This document shows, in pieces, positions 7,831 to 15,889 of a stretch of DNA of 64,000 bases. Position 1 is the first letter of the stretch; the number at the start of each line of letters is the position of its first letter. A program made the position numbers and the translations under genes. The notes beneath the pieces are model-generated. The model made no database searches. It was given only the letters and a program-made list of their open reading frames with translations, and was not told the origin of the DNA. This DNA is from Lederbergia citrisecunda (GTDB lineage: Bacteria > Bacillota > Bacilli > Bacillales > Bacillaceae_C): NCBI RefSeq assembly GCF_018343695.1, contig NZ_JAGYPJ010000001.1:3222511-3286510 (forward strand), read 5' to 3'.

Positions 7831-8757
7831 TTATTCTGTCTCATACATAATCTTTCCCGTCTGAGAAGTATCATAATCCCCGAGTGAGTTGACTTCTGAC
7901 TTGAACTGAGTAGATGATAATATGTTTTTGACCGTATTAATCAGACGTTCCGTTTCGGGAGTTTTTAAAACGACGAGATCATAACGTTCGTTGATTAAGG
8001 GAATGAAATCAATGCCCACCATTTTTGCAACCTTTTCACTTCCCACTCCCACATCTGCCAAGCCTGCAGAAACAGCAGAAGCCACACTGATATGATTGCT
8101 CTCTTCGTAATCATAACCCTGGATGTTCTTTGAGCTAATGTTGTGGAGTCTAAGTTGTTCATCAAGAAGGATCCGCGCTCCAGAACCCTTTTCTCGATTA
8201 ACAAGCTTAATATTCTCTTTATTTAAATCCAACCATGAGTTGATATGGAGAGGATTTCCTTTTTTGACATATAAGCCTGCTTTCCTTGAAAGAAGATTGA
8301 GCATTATATAAGGATAGCCAACTAAAATTTTTTTTATGTAAGGAAGATTATATTCTCCTGTATCGCCGTCAAACATATGCAAACTTACAATGTCACAGTC
8401 GCCATTGTACATGGAGATAAGACTATTTAAACTTCCAGTATAAGCTCGCAACGTCTTAAAAGATGAATGCTTCTCTATGTGTTTACCGAGAATATCCAAT
8501 ACAAGATCCTGTCCGCTAATAACTATTTTATCTAAACTCCTTGTGTCATTCTTGGGAGGTTCAATCGGAAACTTAAGGCTTCCGTTTGTCTTAAGCTGGA
8601 GTATATAATTGTCAAGGTCTTTCGCATCAATTCTAATCTGTCTTCCTATACGGAAAACGGGTATTTCCCCCTTTTTTACGAGATCGTAAAGGGTTAGTTT
8701 TGAAACTTTTAAAAGCTGTGACACTTCTTCAATCGTATAAGAAAGTTCCTTAGACAT
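7831..8757 (-). CDS. yvgK: One-component regulator: HTH domain plus periplasmic-binding-protein-like domain (YvgK-like)
   Basis: A 308-residue fusion. Residues about 5-55 form an excisionase/MerR-type HTH (YTIEEVSQLLKVSKLTLYDLVKKGEIPVFRIG). Residues about 85-300 resemble a type-2 periplasmic binding protein fold without signal peptide, as in molybdate-responsive regulators. It is divergent from modA, so it probably reads intracellular molybdate or a related oxyanion and controls modAB, a role played by ModE elsewhere. I chose the ATG at 8757 because GGAGG lies seven bases upstream; the ATG at 8763 touches the RBS. The gene order matches yvgK-yvgL-yvgM of B. subtilis. The 10-bp iterated sequence at 8841-8890 is the likely operator. 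Confidence 0.8.
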   Translation of the reverse strand: MSKELSYTIEEVSQLLKVSKLTLYDLVKKGEIPVFRIGRQIRIDAKDLDNYILQLKTNGSLKFPIEPPKNDTRSLDKIVISGQDLVLDILGKHIEKHSSFKTLRAYTGSLNSLISMYNGDCDIVSLHMFDGDTGEYNLPYIKKILVGYPYIMLNLLSRKAGLYVKKGNPLHINSWLDLNKENIKLVNREKGSGARILLDEQLRLHNISSKNIQGYDYEESNHISVASAVSAGLADVGVGSEKVAKMVGIDFIPLINERYDLVVLKTPETERLINTVKNILSSTQFKSEVNSLGDYDTSQTGKIMYETE

Positions 8758-8840
8758 TTGCATCCCTCCCCTTTCTATTCTAATGTATTAACCTTAAAAA
8801 AGTACATTCTTCAAAAATATATGATATTTCCTACTCTTTT

Positions 8841-8890
8841 TAGTTCTAACTAATTATAATTAGTTATAAGTAGTTACAACGAGTTAGAAA
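8841..8890. promoter_or_regulatory. Iterated 10-bp operator between yvgK and modA
   Basis: Five consecutive 10-mers share a frame: tagttctaac, taattataat, tagttataag, tagttacaac, gagttagaaa. Within them TAACTAATTATAATTAGTTA (8847-8866) is a perfect 20-bp palindrome. The 10-bp period keeps the units on one face of the helix. It ends 12 bases before the modA start and overlaps its promoter region. Binding by the YvgK-like protein is inferred. Confidence 0.6.
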
Positions 8891-8902
8891 GGATGATGAT
8901 TG

Positions 8903-9679
8903 GTGAAAAAGCTAATTCCGTTATTTATCTCCGTAGTATTACTTTCCTTATGTGGATGTTCATCCAATAAATTAGAAGCATCAGAAAAAGATGTCGAGCT
9001 GACCATATCTGCTGCAGCAAGTTTACAAGATGCATTGAATGATATTAAACCCGTTTTTGAGGAGGAAAATCCTCATATAAAATTAAACTTTAACTTTGGA
9101 GCTTCTGGTGCACTTCAACAGCAAATTTCTCAAGGAGCACCTGTAGATCTCTTCTTCTCTGCTGCGAAAGATAAGTTTGATAAATTGGTAGAAGATGGAC
9201 GCATTAATCAAAAACAAGGTATCGATTTAGTTGGAAATGAACTTGTATTAGTCATACCCATAGGTTCGAATATAGGCATTGAATCTTTTGAAGACCTAGT
9301 GAATGCGAAACAAATTTCCATTGGTACCCCAGAGGCTGTACCAGCTGGACAATATGCGAAAGAAACATTAGAAAATTTAAATATGTGGGGAGATGTAGAG
9401 AAGAAAGTCGTATATGCCAAAGATGTGAGGCAAGTTCTTACATATGTAGAAACAAACAATGTCGAAGCGGGAATTGTATATAAAACAGATGCATTGATTT
9501 CTCCTAAAGTTAAAATTGTGGCTACAGCGAAAGAAAATACTCATGCCCCAATCATTTATCCTGTTGGAGTGATAAAGGACAGTTCCAATCCTAAAGAAGC
9601 GCAACGATTCTATAAATTTCTTCAAAATCAAACGTCCATTGACATTTTCGAAAAGTATGGATTTAAAGGACTGAATTAA
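8903..9679 (+). CDS. modA: Molybdate ABC transporter substrate-binding lipoprotein ModA
   Basis: About 258 residues, matching YvgL/ModA. An N-terminal lipoprotein signal ends in a lipobox (LCGC, Cys near 19), so the protein is anchored outside the membrane. The mature part has the ModA features ISAAASLQDALND, FNFGASGALQQQI, GAPVDLFFSA, and near the C-terminus NNVEAGIVYKTDA and YPVGVIKDS. It delivers molybdate (perhaps tungstate) to ModB. The start is GTG at 8903 with AAAGGA upstream; TTG at 8900 is an alternative. ModB follows after five bases. No ATPase gene is adjacent. Confidence 0.9.
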   Translation: MKKLIPLFISVVLLSLCGCSSNKLEASEKDVELTISAAASLQDALNDIKPVFEEENPHIKLNFNFGASGALQQQISQGAPVDLFFSAAKDKFDKLVEDGRINQKQGIDLVGNELVLVIPIGSNIGIESFEDLVNAKQISIGTPEAVPAGQYAKETLENLNMWGDVEKKVVYAKDVRQVLTYVETNNVEAGIVYKTDALISPKVKIVATAKENTHAPIIYPVGVIKDSSNPKEAQRFYKFLQNQTSIDIFEKYGFKGLN

Positions 9680-9684
9680 TAGAA

Positions 9685-10338
9685 ATGGCAACCAACTTTT
9701 GGGCACCTATCAAACTCTCAATAGAGGTCGCTACTTTCTCAGGAATCATCGTATTAATTGTAGGATTACTATTCGGAAAGATGATGGCGAATAAAAAATT
9801 CAAAGGAAAAACCTTTGTTGAAACGACATTTCTATTGCCCTTAGTATTACCACCTTCTGTTGTCGGATTTTTGTTAATTGTGATTTTTGGTAGGAATAGC
9901 CCTATCGGACAATTGATAGAAACCTTTTTTAAACAACCTATTATGTTTACGTGGTGGGCAGCAGTCATTGCTTCGACTGTCGTCGCTTTCCCACTTATGT
10001 ATCAATCTGCGAAAGCAGGCTTTGAAGCAATAGATCATGATATTGAGAACGCAGCGCGTGTTGATGGTGCAAATGATTTGAAGTTATTTGCGTTCATCAC
10101 CATTCCGCTTGCACATCGAGCCATTATTTCAGGTGCGATCTTAAGTTTTGCGCGGGCTTTGGGTGAGTTTGGAGCAACGTTAATGTTCGCAGGAAACATC
10201 CCTGGCAAAACCCAAACGATTCCAACTGCCATTTATATAGCGATTGATTCTGGAAATATGGAATTGGCTTGGCTGTGGGTAATTAGTATGGTGGGAATAT
10301 CTTTTTTTATGCTATTAGGTGTACGTCTGATGAATTGA
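9685..10338 (+). CDS. modB: Molybdate ABC transporter permease ModB
   Basis: A 217-residue inner-membrane permease with about five or six TM segments. It has the cytoplasmic EAA loop (GFEAIDHDIENAARVDGANDLK..., about 113-135) that docks the ATPase, followed by SFARALGEFGATLMFAGN, which is diagnostic of ModB. It lies five bases after modA, so the two are co-transcribed. A modC ATPase does not follow; the next gene is an aldo/keto reductase after 265 bases. The ATPase must come from elsewhere, as at the yvgLM locus of B. subtilis. Confidence 0.9.
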   Translation: MATNFWAPIKLSIEVATFSGIIVLIVGLLFGKMMANKKFKGKTFVETTFLLPLVLPPSVVGFLLIVIFGRNSPIGQLIETFFKQPIMFTWWAAVIASTVVAFPLMYQSAKAGFEAIDHDIENAARVDGANDLKLFAFITIPLAHRAIISGAILSFARALGEFGATLMFAGNIPGKTQTIPTAIYIAIDSGNMELAWLWVISMVGISFFMLLGVRLMN

Positions 10339-10603
10339 TACTGAGTCATCCCATAAAGTAAAGGGGTGACTTTTAGTGAGGCCATACTCCATCCCTGATC
10401 ATTGTTATTCGTCTCTTAGCCGGAAATCCAACTCATAGGGACAGACTTGATATTGGAAAAATTGGCGATAGTGAAGAAGCCTAGCACTTACTTCAAGGTA
10501 AGTTAGTTAATAAAAGTATACCTAGACAAAAAGATTTCACTACTTACAATTATAATAGTTGTCTTATACAATGAAAGGGATTACTTGATTAGGAGGAATG
10601 AAG

Positions 10604-11434
10604 ATGACTATTCAAAATATCAAGGATTATACTGTTTTAAACAATGGTGTACATATGCCTTGGCTTGGGCTTGGCGTCTTTCAAGTAGAGGACGGCGACG
10701 AAGTCATTAATTCTGTACAGCACGCGCTAGAGGCAGGCTATCATTCGATTGATACGGCAGCTGGCTATCGGAACGAAACTGGCGTTGGCACTGCAATTAA
10801 ACAAAGCGGAATTGCACGTGAGGAACTTTTCATTACAACAAAACTAGCAAACTCTGACCAAGGTTACGAATCTACTCTACGCGCTTTTGAAGAGAGTCGC
10901 AAGAAGCTAGGTCTTGAATACATTGATCTTTATTTAATTCATTGGCCAGGAAAAACGAAATTCGTTGATACGTGGAAAGCTTTTGAAAAGCTGCAAAAAG
11001 ACGGATATATTCGTGCAATCGGCGTGAGTAACTTCAATATTCACCATTTAGAAACTCTCAAACAAAATAGCGATGTCATTCCTGCAGTGAACCAAGTAGA
11101 ATTCCATCCTTTGCTTAATCAACAGGAACTTCGTCAATATTGCAAAAATGCAGGGATTCAATTAGAAGCTTGGTCTCCAATCATGAAAGGAAACCTAGAC
11201 CTACCACAACTTACTGAGCTAGCAGAAAAACATGGTAAAACACCAGCTCAAATCGTCCTTCGCTGGGATCTCCAACATGGAGTTGTGACAATACCAAAAT
11301 CAGTACACAAAGAACGCATTCAAGAAAATGCTAATATTTTTGACTTTACTCTATCAGATGAAGATATGAAGGTAATTGATCAAATGAATCAAAACCACCG
11401 ATTCGGCTCGGATCCGGATGAGATTATTTTTTAA
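10604..11434 (+). CDS. Aldo/keto reductase (YvgN/YtbE-like)
   Basis: A 276-residue NADPH-dependent reductase of the AKR5 type that reduces methylglyoxal, glyoxal or other aldehydes. Catalytic tetrad residues are visible: D and Y in SIDTAAGYRNE, K in ITTKLAN, H in LIHWPGK. The cofactor signature IPKSVHKERIQENA is near the C-terminus. The ATG at 10604 lies seven bases after AGGAGG; the ATG at 10598 is only one base from it. A strong terminator follows at 11445. In B. subtilis yvgN is close to yvgKLM, so the neighbourhood may be conserved. Confidence 0.88.
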   Translation: MTIQNIKDYTVLNNGVHMPWLGLGVFQVEDGDEVINSVQHALEAGYHSIDTAAGYRNETGVGTAIKQSGIAREELFITTKLANSDQGYESTLRAFEESRKKLGLEYIDLYLIHWPGKTKFVDTWKAFEKLQKDGYIRAIGVSNFNIHHLETLKQNSDVIPAVNQVEFHPLLNQQELRQYCKNAGIQLEAWSPIMKGNLDLPQLTELAEKHGKTPAQIVLRWDLQHGVVTIPKSVHKERIQENANIFDFTLSDEDMKVIDQMNQNHRFGSDPDEIIF

Positions 11435-11444
11435 AGAGAATATG

Positions 11445-11483
11445 AAAAAGCGTAGAGCTCGTTCGTTGGTCTCTACGCTTTTT
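11445..11483 (+). terminator. Terminator of the aldo/keto reductase gene
   Basis: 13-bp stem AAAAAGCGTAGAG / CTCTACGCTTTTT with a 13-base loop and flanking A/T tracts. Confidence 0.8.
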
Positions 11484-11692
11484 CACATACCAAACATCGG
11501 CTCTTCCATGACGTCGATTAATCATTTTGGTTTTTCTAGACAACATCTTGGTATGGGAATAAATTCCCGTATCGGAAAACCACAAGAAATCGCTAGCGTT
11601 GCCTTATTTTTAGCTTCAGACGACTCAAGTTTCGTAAATGGGGCGCTCATTCAGGGTGAAGTGCTTACTAATTTTTATTCCATGAAACTATG
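11484..11692 (+). pseudogene. Short-chain dehydrogenase (SDR) relic
   Basis: The frame ending at TGA 11690-11692 gives SRIGKPQEIASVALFLASDD then SSFVNGALIQGE, the C-terminal cofactor and oligomerisation segment of classical SDR enzymes. Before it, NIGSSMTSINHFGF resembles the catalytic-serine strand. The YxxxK region that should lie between them, and the whole Rossmann N-terminus, are missing. This is an internally deleted, 5'-truncated remnant, closed by its own terminator (11701-11750). Confidence 0.65.
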
Positions 11693-11700
11693 AAACTTTT

Positions 11701-11750
11701 GAGGACACGTGCCATACTTTATTTGTAATCGTGTCCTCCTTTTAATTTTT
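11701..11750 (+). terminator. Terminator after the SDR relic
   Basis: GAGGACACG (11701-11709) pairs perfectly with CGTGTCCTC (11730-11738), followed by CTTTTAATTTTT. Confidence 0.7.
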
Positions 11751-11836
11751 ACCATATTAACAAAAAATCAGACCACGTGTTACTTAACCTATCAACCAAA
11801 TAAGAATTGAACAGAATGGATAAATTGTAATTCAAA

Positions 11837-12103
11837 CTATACGTTGGAAAACGAAGACCAATTAAAAATATCCAACAATATCCACAGTAAATGAATTACG
11901 GCTCCAACAATGCTACAAATGAATCCAGCAGTTGCAATTCCTCTCCCATTTTCGTTCGTTTTTTCAATTTCTTTTATTCCTATTCTAGAAAATACAAGTC
12001 CGATAACACCAAGGGCTATTCCAAACATAGGGATAAAAATTGAAAGAATTCCGAGTGTTAAAGAAATCACTGATTTACTATTTGTCTGGGCTTTTTCAAC
12101 CAT
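11837..12103 (-). CDS. DUF4190-type small membrane protein
   Basis: An 88-residue protein with two TM segments (about 13-40 and 55-82). Between them VFSRIGIKEIEKTNENGRGI, followed by ATAGFICSIVG, is the DUF4190 pattern of a short basic loop and GRG(I/M)A. The function is unknown. I prefer the ATG at 12103, which has AGGGGTG upstream, over an ATG 18 bases earlier. It is encoded just after the HxlR regulator on the same strand, with 37 bases between, so they may be co-transcribed. Confidence 0.7.
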   Translation of the reverse strand: MVEKAQTNSKSVISLTLGILSIFIPMFGIALGVIGLVFSRIGIKEIEKTNENGRGIATAGFICSIVGAVIHLLWILLDIFNWSSFSNV

Positions 12104-12158
12104 GCCCACACCCCTGTTCATAAATTAGTAAACAGCTAATCTGTAGTGCACAAGAAAA

Positions 12159-12482
12159 TTACTTTGCCCAACGCGAACCCCAAATCTTCATTTCTTTTAA
12201 TATCTTATGTAGCGCTTGCCCTTTTTCTGTTAAGGAATATTCGACCGTGATAGGAACGGTCGGGGTAACTTTGCGAATGACTACGTCATTTTCTTCTAAG
12301 TGGCGCAGCGTATCTGTTAATGCCTTTGGACTGATTTTTGGAATAGATTTTTGGATTTCACCGAAACGTTTTGTTCCACAAAAAAGCTGCTTTAAAATAA
12401 GAAAAGACCACTTGCCGCCAATGATATTTAAAGCCTTTTCAATCGAACATTCAATGACAAGTTCTTCCTTTAACTCATACAT
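12159..12482 (-). CDS. HxlR-family transcriptional regulator
   Basis: A 107-residue winged-helix protein with the HxlR core: ECSIEKALNIIGGKWSFLIL, then KRFGEIQKSIPKISPKALTDTLRHLEENDVV and a wing ending in VEYSLTEKGQAL. The Cys at position 12 is where YodB, CatR and HypR carry the redox-sensing cysteine, so electrophile or quinone sensing is plausible. It is divergent from an epimerase and a YghZ-like reductase, with an inverted repeat between them at 12512-12528, so it probably represses those genes and itself. Confidence 0.85.
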   Translation of the reverse strand: MYELKEELVIECSIEKALNIIGGKWSFLILKQLFCGTKRFGEIQKSIPKISPKALTDTLRHLEENDVVIRKVTPTVPITVEYSLTEKGQALHKILKEMKIWGSRWAK

Positions 12483-12511
12483 ATTTCCATCCCTCTCACA
12501 GTTGAATAGTA

Positions 12512-12528
12512 ACTATAATATTTATAGT
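12512..12528. promoter_or_regulatory. Candidate HxlR operator
   Basis: ACTATAATATTTATAGT: perfect 7-bp half-sites ACTATAA / TTATAGT around TAT. It lies 30 bases from the HxlR start and 120 bases before the epimerase start. The -ACT...AGT- ends resemble known HxlR-family sites. Confidence 0.5.
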
Positions 12529-12647
12529 AAATAACCTATCTTTTATTATATCAAAAATATTTCACTACTTGTATTAAATAAAATGAACATCTATACTTCG
12601 AAGTGAGAAAGCGTTTTTATTCTCACCCAAATAGAGAGGTGATTAAC

Positions 12648-13505
12648 ATGCCAAAGGTTGTCATTACAGGTGGAAGTGGTCTATTAGGACCTTCTGTAAT
12701 AAAAGAATTTTTAGATCACGGCTATGAAGTTGTAAATGCTGATGTGAAAAAACCAAAAGAGGAGCTTTGTCGAACCGTCATTACGGATTTAACAAATCTA
12801 GGAGAGGTGCACGGAGTTCTAGTTGGAGCTGATGCGGTTGTCCATCTTGCCGCTATTCCAGTGGCTTATTCTCATCCGAATGAAGTGACTTTCCAAAATA
12901 ACGTCATGTCCACTTACAATATTTTAGAGGCTGCTGGTAATTTAGGCATTAAGAAGGCGGTTATTACTTCCAGCGAGTCGTCCTACGGTATCGTTTTCAC
13001 GAGGAACTCATTAGAGCCACAATATGTACCGATCGATGAGGAGCACCCTCAGTTGCCGGAAGACAGCTATGGATTATCAAAAATTGTGAATGAACAAACG
13101 GCAGATATGATTCATCGCAGAACGGGAATGCAAGTTATCTCTATGCGTTTAGGCAATGTTATTACTCCTGAGATGTATGTAAATTTCCCGGGCTTTATAC
13201 ATGATCCAGAGCAGCGAAAAACCATTTTGTGGAGTTATATTGATTCAAGAGATGCTGCTACTGCCTATCGACTTGCTGTTGAAACAGATGGACTTGGGTC
13301 AGTCGCGTTAAATATCGCAAACGATGAAACAAGTATGGATGTTGAAAGCAAGCAGTTGATGGAGAGCATTTATCCAAACGTAAAAGAGTTCAAAAAAGAA
13401 TTAACTGGTTTTGAAACACTATTTAGCAATGAAAAGGCAAAAAAGCTATTAAACTGGCAGCCTGTTCATAGATGGAGAAATTATGTAGAAGTCTCCAAAT
13501 CTTAA
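12648..13505 (+). CDS. NAD-dependent epimerase/dehydratase (extended SDR)
   Basis: A 285-residue protein with an N-terminal Rossmann fold (VVITGGSGLLGPSVI, GGxGxxG), an active-site Ser in TSSESSYG, and YGLSK supplying the catalytic Tyr and Lys. The C-terminal part is typical of sugar or aldehyde-converting epimerases. The start is ATG at 12648 with GAGGTG upstream; an in-frame extension to 12603 lacks an RBS. It is followed after 30 bases by a YghZ-like aldo/keto reductase and is divergent from HxlR. The pairing suggests a small electrophile- or sugar-responsive reductase operon. The substrate is unknown. Confidence 0.8.
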   Translation: MPKVVITGGSGLLGPSVIKEFLDHGYEVVNADVKKPKEELCRTVITDLTNLGEVHGVLVGADAVVHLAAIPVAYSHPNEVTFQNNVMSTYNILEAAGNLGIKKAVITSSESSYGIVFTRNSLEPQYVPIDEEHPQLPEDSYGLSKIVNEQTADMIHRRTGMQVISMRLGNVITPEMYVNFPGFIHDPEQRKTILWSYIDSRDAATAYRLAVETDGLGSVALNIANDETSMDVESKQLMESIYPNVKEFKKELTGFETLFSNEKAKKLLNWQPVHRWRNYVEVSKS

Positions 13506-13535
13506 TCTATAATTATAAAAAAAGGAGAATAAATA

Positions 13536-14528
13536 ATGGTATACGTAGCAGATGATAAACGATATGACACAATGAAATACAACCGAACAGGAAATTCTGG
13601 ATTATTGCTTCCTGCAATTTCACTAGGCCTTTGGCATAACTTTGGTGGCGTGGATACATATGAAAATGGCCGCGCAATGCTTCGTAGAGCCTTTGATTTA
13701 GGAATCACACACTTTGACCTTGCAAACAATTACGGACCTCCGGCAGGATCTGCGGAAACAATGTTTGGTCAAATGCTGGCAACAGATTTCAAACCATACC
13801 GTGATGAAATGGTCATTTCTACAAAAGCTGGGTATTGGATGTGGAATGGTCCTTATGGCGAGTGGGGTTCCAAAAAATACTTGATTGCTAGTCTTGATCA
13901 AAGCTTAAAACGCATGGGCTTAGACTATGTTGATATTTTCTATTCCCACCGTCCAGATCCAAACACACCATTAGAAGAAACAATGGGAGCTCTTGACCAA
14001 ATCGTTCGTCAAGGTAAAGCGTTATATGTTGGTATTTCAAGCTATTCACCTGAGCAGACTGCAGAAGCGGTTAGAATTTTAAATGATTTAGGAACACCAA
14101 TGTTAATCCATCAACCAAGCTACTCCATGCTAAACCGCTGGATTGAAGATGGGTTACAGGATGTATTAGAAGAAAACGGAGTAGGATCAATAGCATTCTG
14201 CCCATTACAACAAGGCTTGTTAACGAACAAATACTTAGGTGGTATTCCTGACGATTCACGTGCAGCGAATCCAACAAGTTTCCTTAAAAAAGACCAAGTC
14301 ACTGAAGATGTGATCCAAAAAGTTCGCCAATTAAATGACATTGCTGCTGAAAGAGGTCAATCACTCGCTCAAATGTCACTAGCATGGGTACTACGCGGAG
14401 GACGTGTTACTTCCGCTCTAATTGGAGCTAGCCGTGTCAGTCAAATTGAAGATAATGTTGCAACACTAAACAATCTTGAATTCAGTGAAGAAGAATTAGC
14501 TAAAATAGATGATATTTTAAAAGGTTAA
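13536..14528 (+). CDS. Aldo/keto reductase, YghZ / L-glyceraldehyde-3-phosphate reductase type
   Basis: A 330-residue TIM-barrel oxidoreductase of the AKR14/YghZ group. Visible are D and Y in FDLANNYGPPAGSAE, K in ISTKAGYWMW, H in FYSHRPDPNTPLEE, and the C-terminal cofactor motif SALIGASRVSQIEDN. Homologues reduce L-glyceraldehyde 3-phosphate and methylglyoxal. RBS AAAGGAG precedes the ATG. It is the second gene of the HxlR-controlled pair. A strong hairpin follows immediately. Confidence 0.88.
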   Translation: MVYVADDKRYDTMKYNRTGNSGLLLPAISLGLWHNFGGVDTYENGRAMLRRAFDLGITHFDLANNYGPPAGSAETMFGQMLATDFKPYRDEMVISTKAGYWMWNGPYGEWGSKKYLIASLDQSLKRMGLDYVDIFYSHRPDPNTPLEETMGALDQIVRQGKALYVGISSYSPEQTAEAVRILNDLGTPMLIHQPSYSMLNRWIEDGLQDVLEENGVGSIAFCPLQQGLLTNKYLGGIPDDSRAANPTSFLKKDQVTEDVIQKVRQLNDIAAERGQSLAQMSLAWVLRGGRVTSALIGASRVSQIEDNVATLNNLEFSEEELAKIDDILKG

Positions 14529-14535
14529 TAGTAAA

Positions 14536-14574
14536 GAAAAAATCTTCAAGTGTTCGTCACTCGAAGATTTTTTC
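14536..14574. terminator. Bidirectional terminator between convergent genes
   Basis: GAAAAAATCTTC...GAAGATTTTTTC stem with T tracts on both strands. It serves the reductase (plus) and the gene ending at 14573 (minus). Confidence 0.75.
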
Positions 14575-15757
14575 ATTTTACTTTTGCAATAAAGTCCAAT
14601 AAATGATTATACCTAACAGGGAACCTAGCTTGTATGTCGAGACTCTCACTATCTAAAATGATTATATGATTCTTCCTTCTAGCATTGCTCATCTCTTTTA
14701 CATAAATTTCTTTTTCTTCTACGTTCTGATATAGAGGCTCATACCAGCTGTCAGTATTAGCAAATTCTTCGTTAAACAACTCAAACACAGGATTATCCTT
14801 TAAATTTAAAACACCCAATGAATACTTGTCCTCTCTACCTATTCCCCCTAAACAAAATAAAATCCTATGCTCATCTAGAGCTAATTGCCCGTTTCCATAA
14901 ATATCATAGTAATCTTGCTTAGGTAGATTTTTAAAGGGCTCAAATATCTTAAACTTAAAATCAGAATCATAAACATACATTTTTCCGTTTTCTCCCATTA
15001 TATATGCATGATCACTTGTTGAAAAAATAGGGGTTAGAGCAATATTATCTGCTCCGAAGGTTTCGTATGTTACGGTACCTTTATTTAAATCAGCAATAGC
15101 AATTCCGTGTTCTTTATACTCCTCATTGTCTCCTAGTGTCCCTGCTGTCCCATATATCATCTTCCCTCTAAAATGTAAGATTGGAGAAGAAAGTGGAGAA
15201 CGGCGATACTCCGTTTCGAAGCTTTGTTGTGTAGTGGCATTTGAAATAGAAAAATAGGAACCTTGATCACCGGTTTTATGTGATGCAAGAGTCTGAAAAA
15301 CCGTGTCATCTCCATAGTGCCTGATATGGTCAACCCCAACGTTATAATCAAAATAATCAAGATTCACTTTTTTAAATCTATTTTTTTGAATATCGTAAGT
15401 AAAATAATAATTATCGATACTAGCATCACCAAAAAAGGAAATAAATAATTGATTGATATTATTTGGTTTCTGATGAAGAGTCATTCTTCCAAAGTCCTCG
15501 TCAAATAACTTGTATTGTTTTACGACTTCTCCAGTGTTCGTTACTTCTTTTATTAAAGTAAATTCTTGAGAGAAACGATAATCCCGAGGATAAAAAAGAA
15601 GAAAATTACCCGAGCTGCTCGATGTCTCATTCGATAAATTTTCAATCCCATTAACGTTTATATACTCATTTTTGCTTTTTGGTTTGGTCAAAGAAACTAT
15701 TAGCACAAATAAAATCGCAGAAAACAAAGGCAAAAACAACCATATTTTTTTATTCAT
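14573..15757 (-). CDS. Membrane-anchored extracytoplasmic protein of unknown function
   Basis: I do not recognise a family. The 394 residues start with a single TM or signal anchor (about 5-24: IWLFLPLFSAILFVLIVSL). The remaining part is beta-rich, with repeated Y/F-D-I/L strand patterns suggesting a propeller-like extracellular domain (for example YYFTYDIQKNRFKKV, GIAIADLNKGTVTYETF, KMYVYDSDFKFKIF, IIILDSESLDIQ). I chose the ATG at 15757 because GGGGGA lies six bases upstream. The gene stands alone between two terminators. Confidence 0.65.
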   Translation of the reverse strand: MNKKIWLFLPLFSAILFVLIVSLTKPKSKNEYINVNGIENLSNETSSSSGNFLLFYPRDYRFSQEFTLIKEVTNTGEVVKQYKLFDEDFGRMTLHQKPNNINQLFISFFGDASIDNYYFTYDIQKNRFKKVNLDYFDYNVGVDHIRHYGDDTVFQTLASHKTGDQGSYFSISNATTQQSFETEYRRSPLSSPILHFRGKMIYGTAGTLGDNEEYKEHGIAIADLNKGTVTYETFGADNIALTPIFSTSDHAYIMGENGKMYVYDSDFKFKIFEPFKNLPKQDYYDIYGNGQLALDEHRILFCLGGIGREDKYSLGVLNLKDNPVFELFNEEFANTDSWYEPLYQNVEEKEIYVKEMSNARRKNHIIILDSESLDIQARFPVRYNHLLDFIAKVK

Positions 15758-15846
15758 TTTATCCCCCGAGTCTTTATTGGAAAAACTTTTATTATATACC
15801 AATTATATACATACCCTGATTTTAAATCTGCTCTATTTTCCACAAT

Positions 15847-15887
15847 AAAAAGGCCCTACAAAGAGATATCTCCTTGCAGGACCTTTC
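15847..15887 (-). terminator. Terminator of the RND efflux gene
   Basis: On the minus strand AAAGGTCCTGCAAGGAGATA pairs with TATCTCTTTGTAGGGCCTTT with G-U wobbles, followed by TT. A long, near-perfect hairpin. Confidence 0.75.
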
Positions 15888-15889
15888 CA

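Noticed and set aside
10339-10597. Coding-like fragment (GNPTHRDRLDIGKIGDSEEA) after modB
   Set aside because: Too short, without a start, and no family recognised; kept only as a possible remnant.
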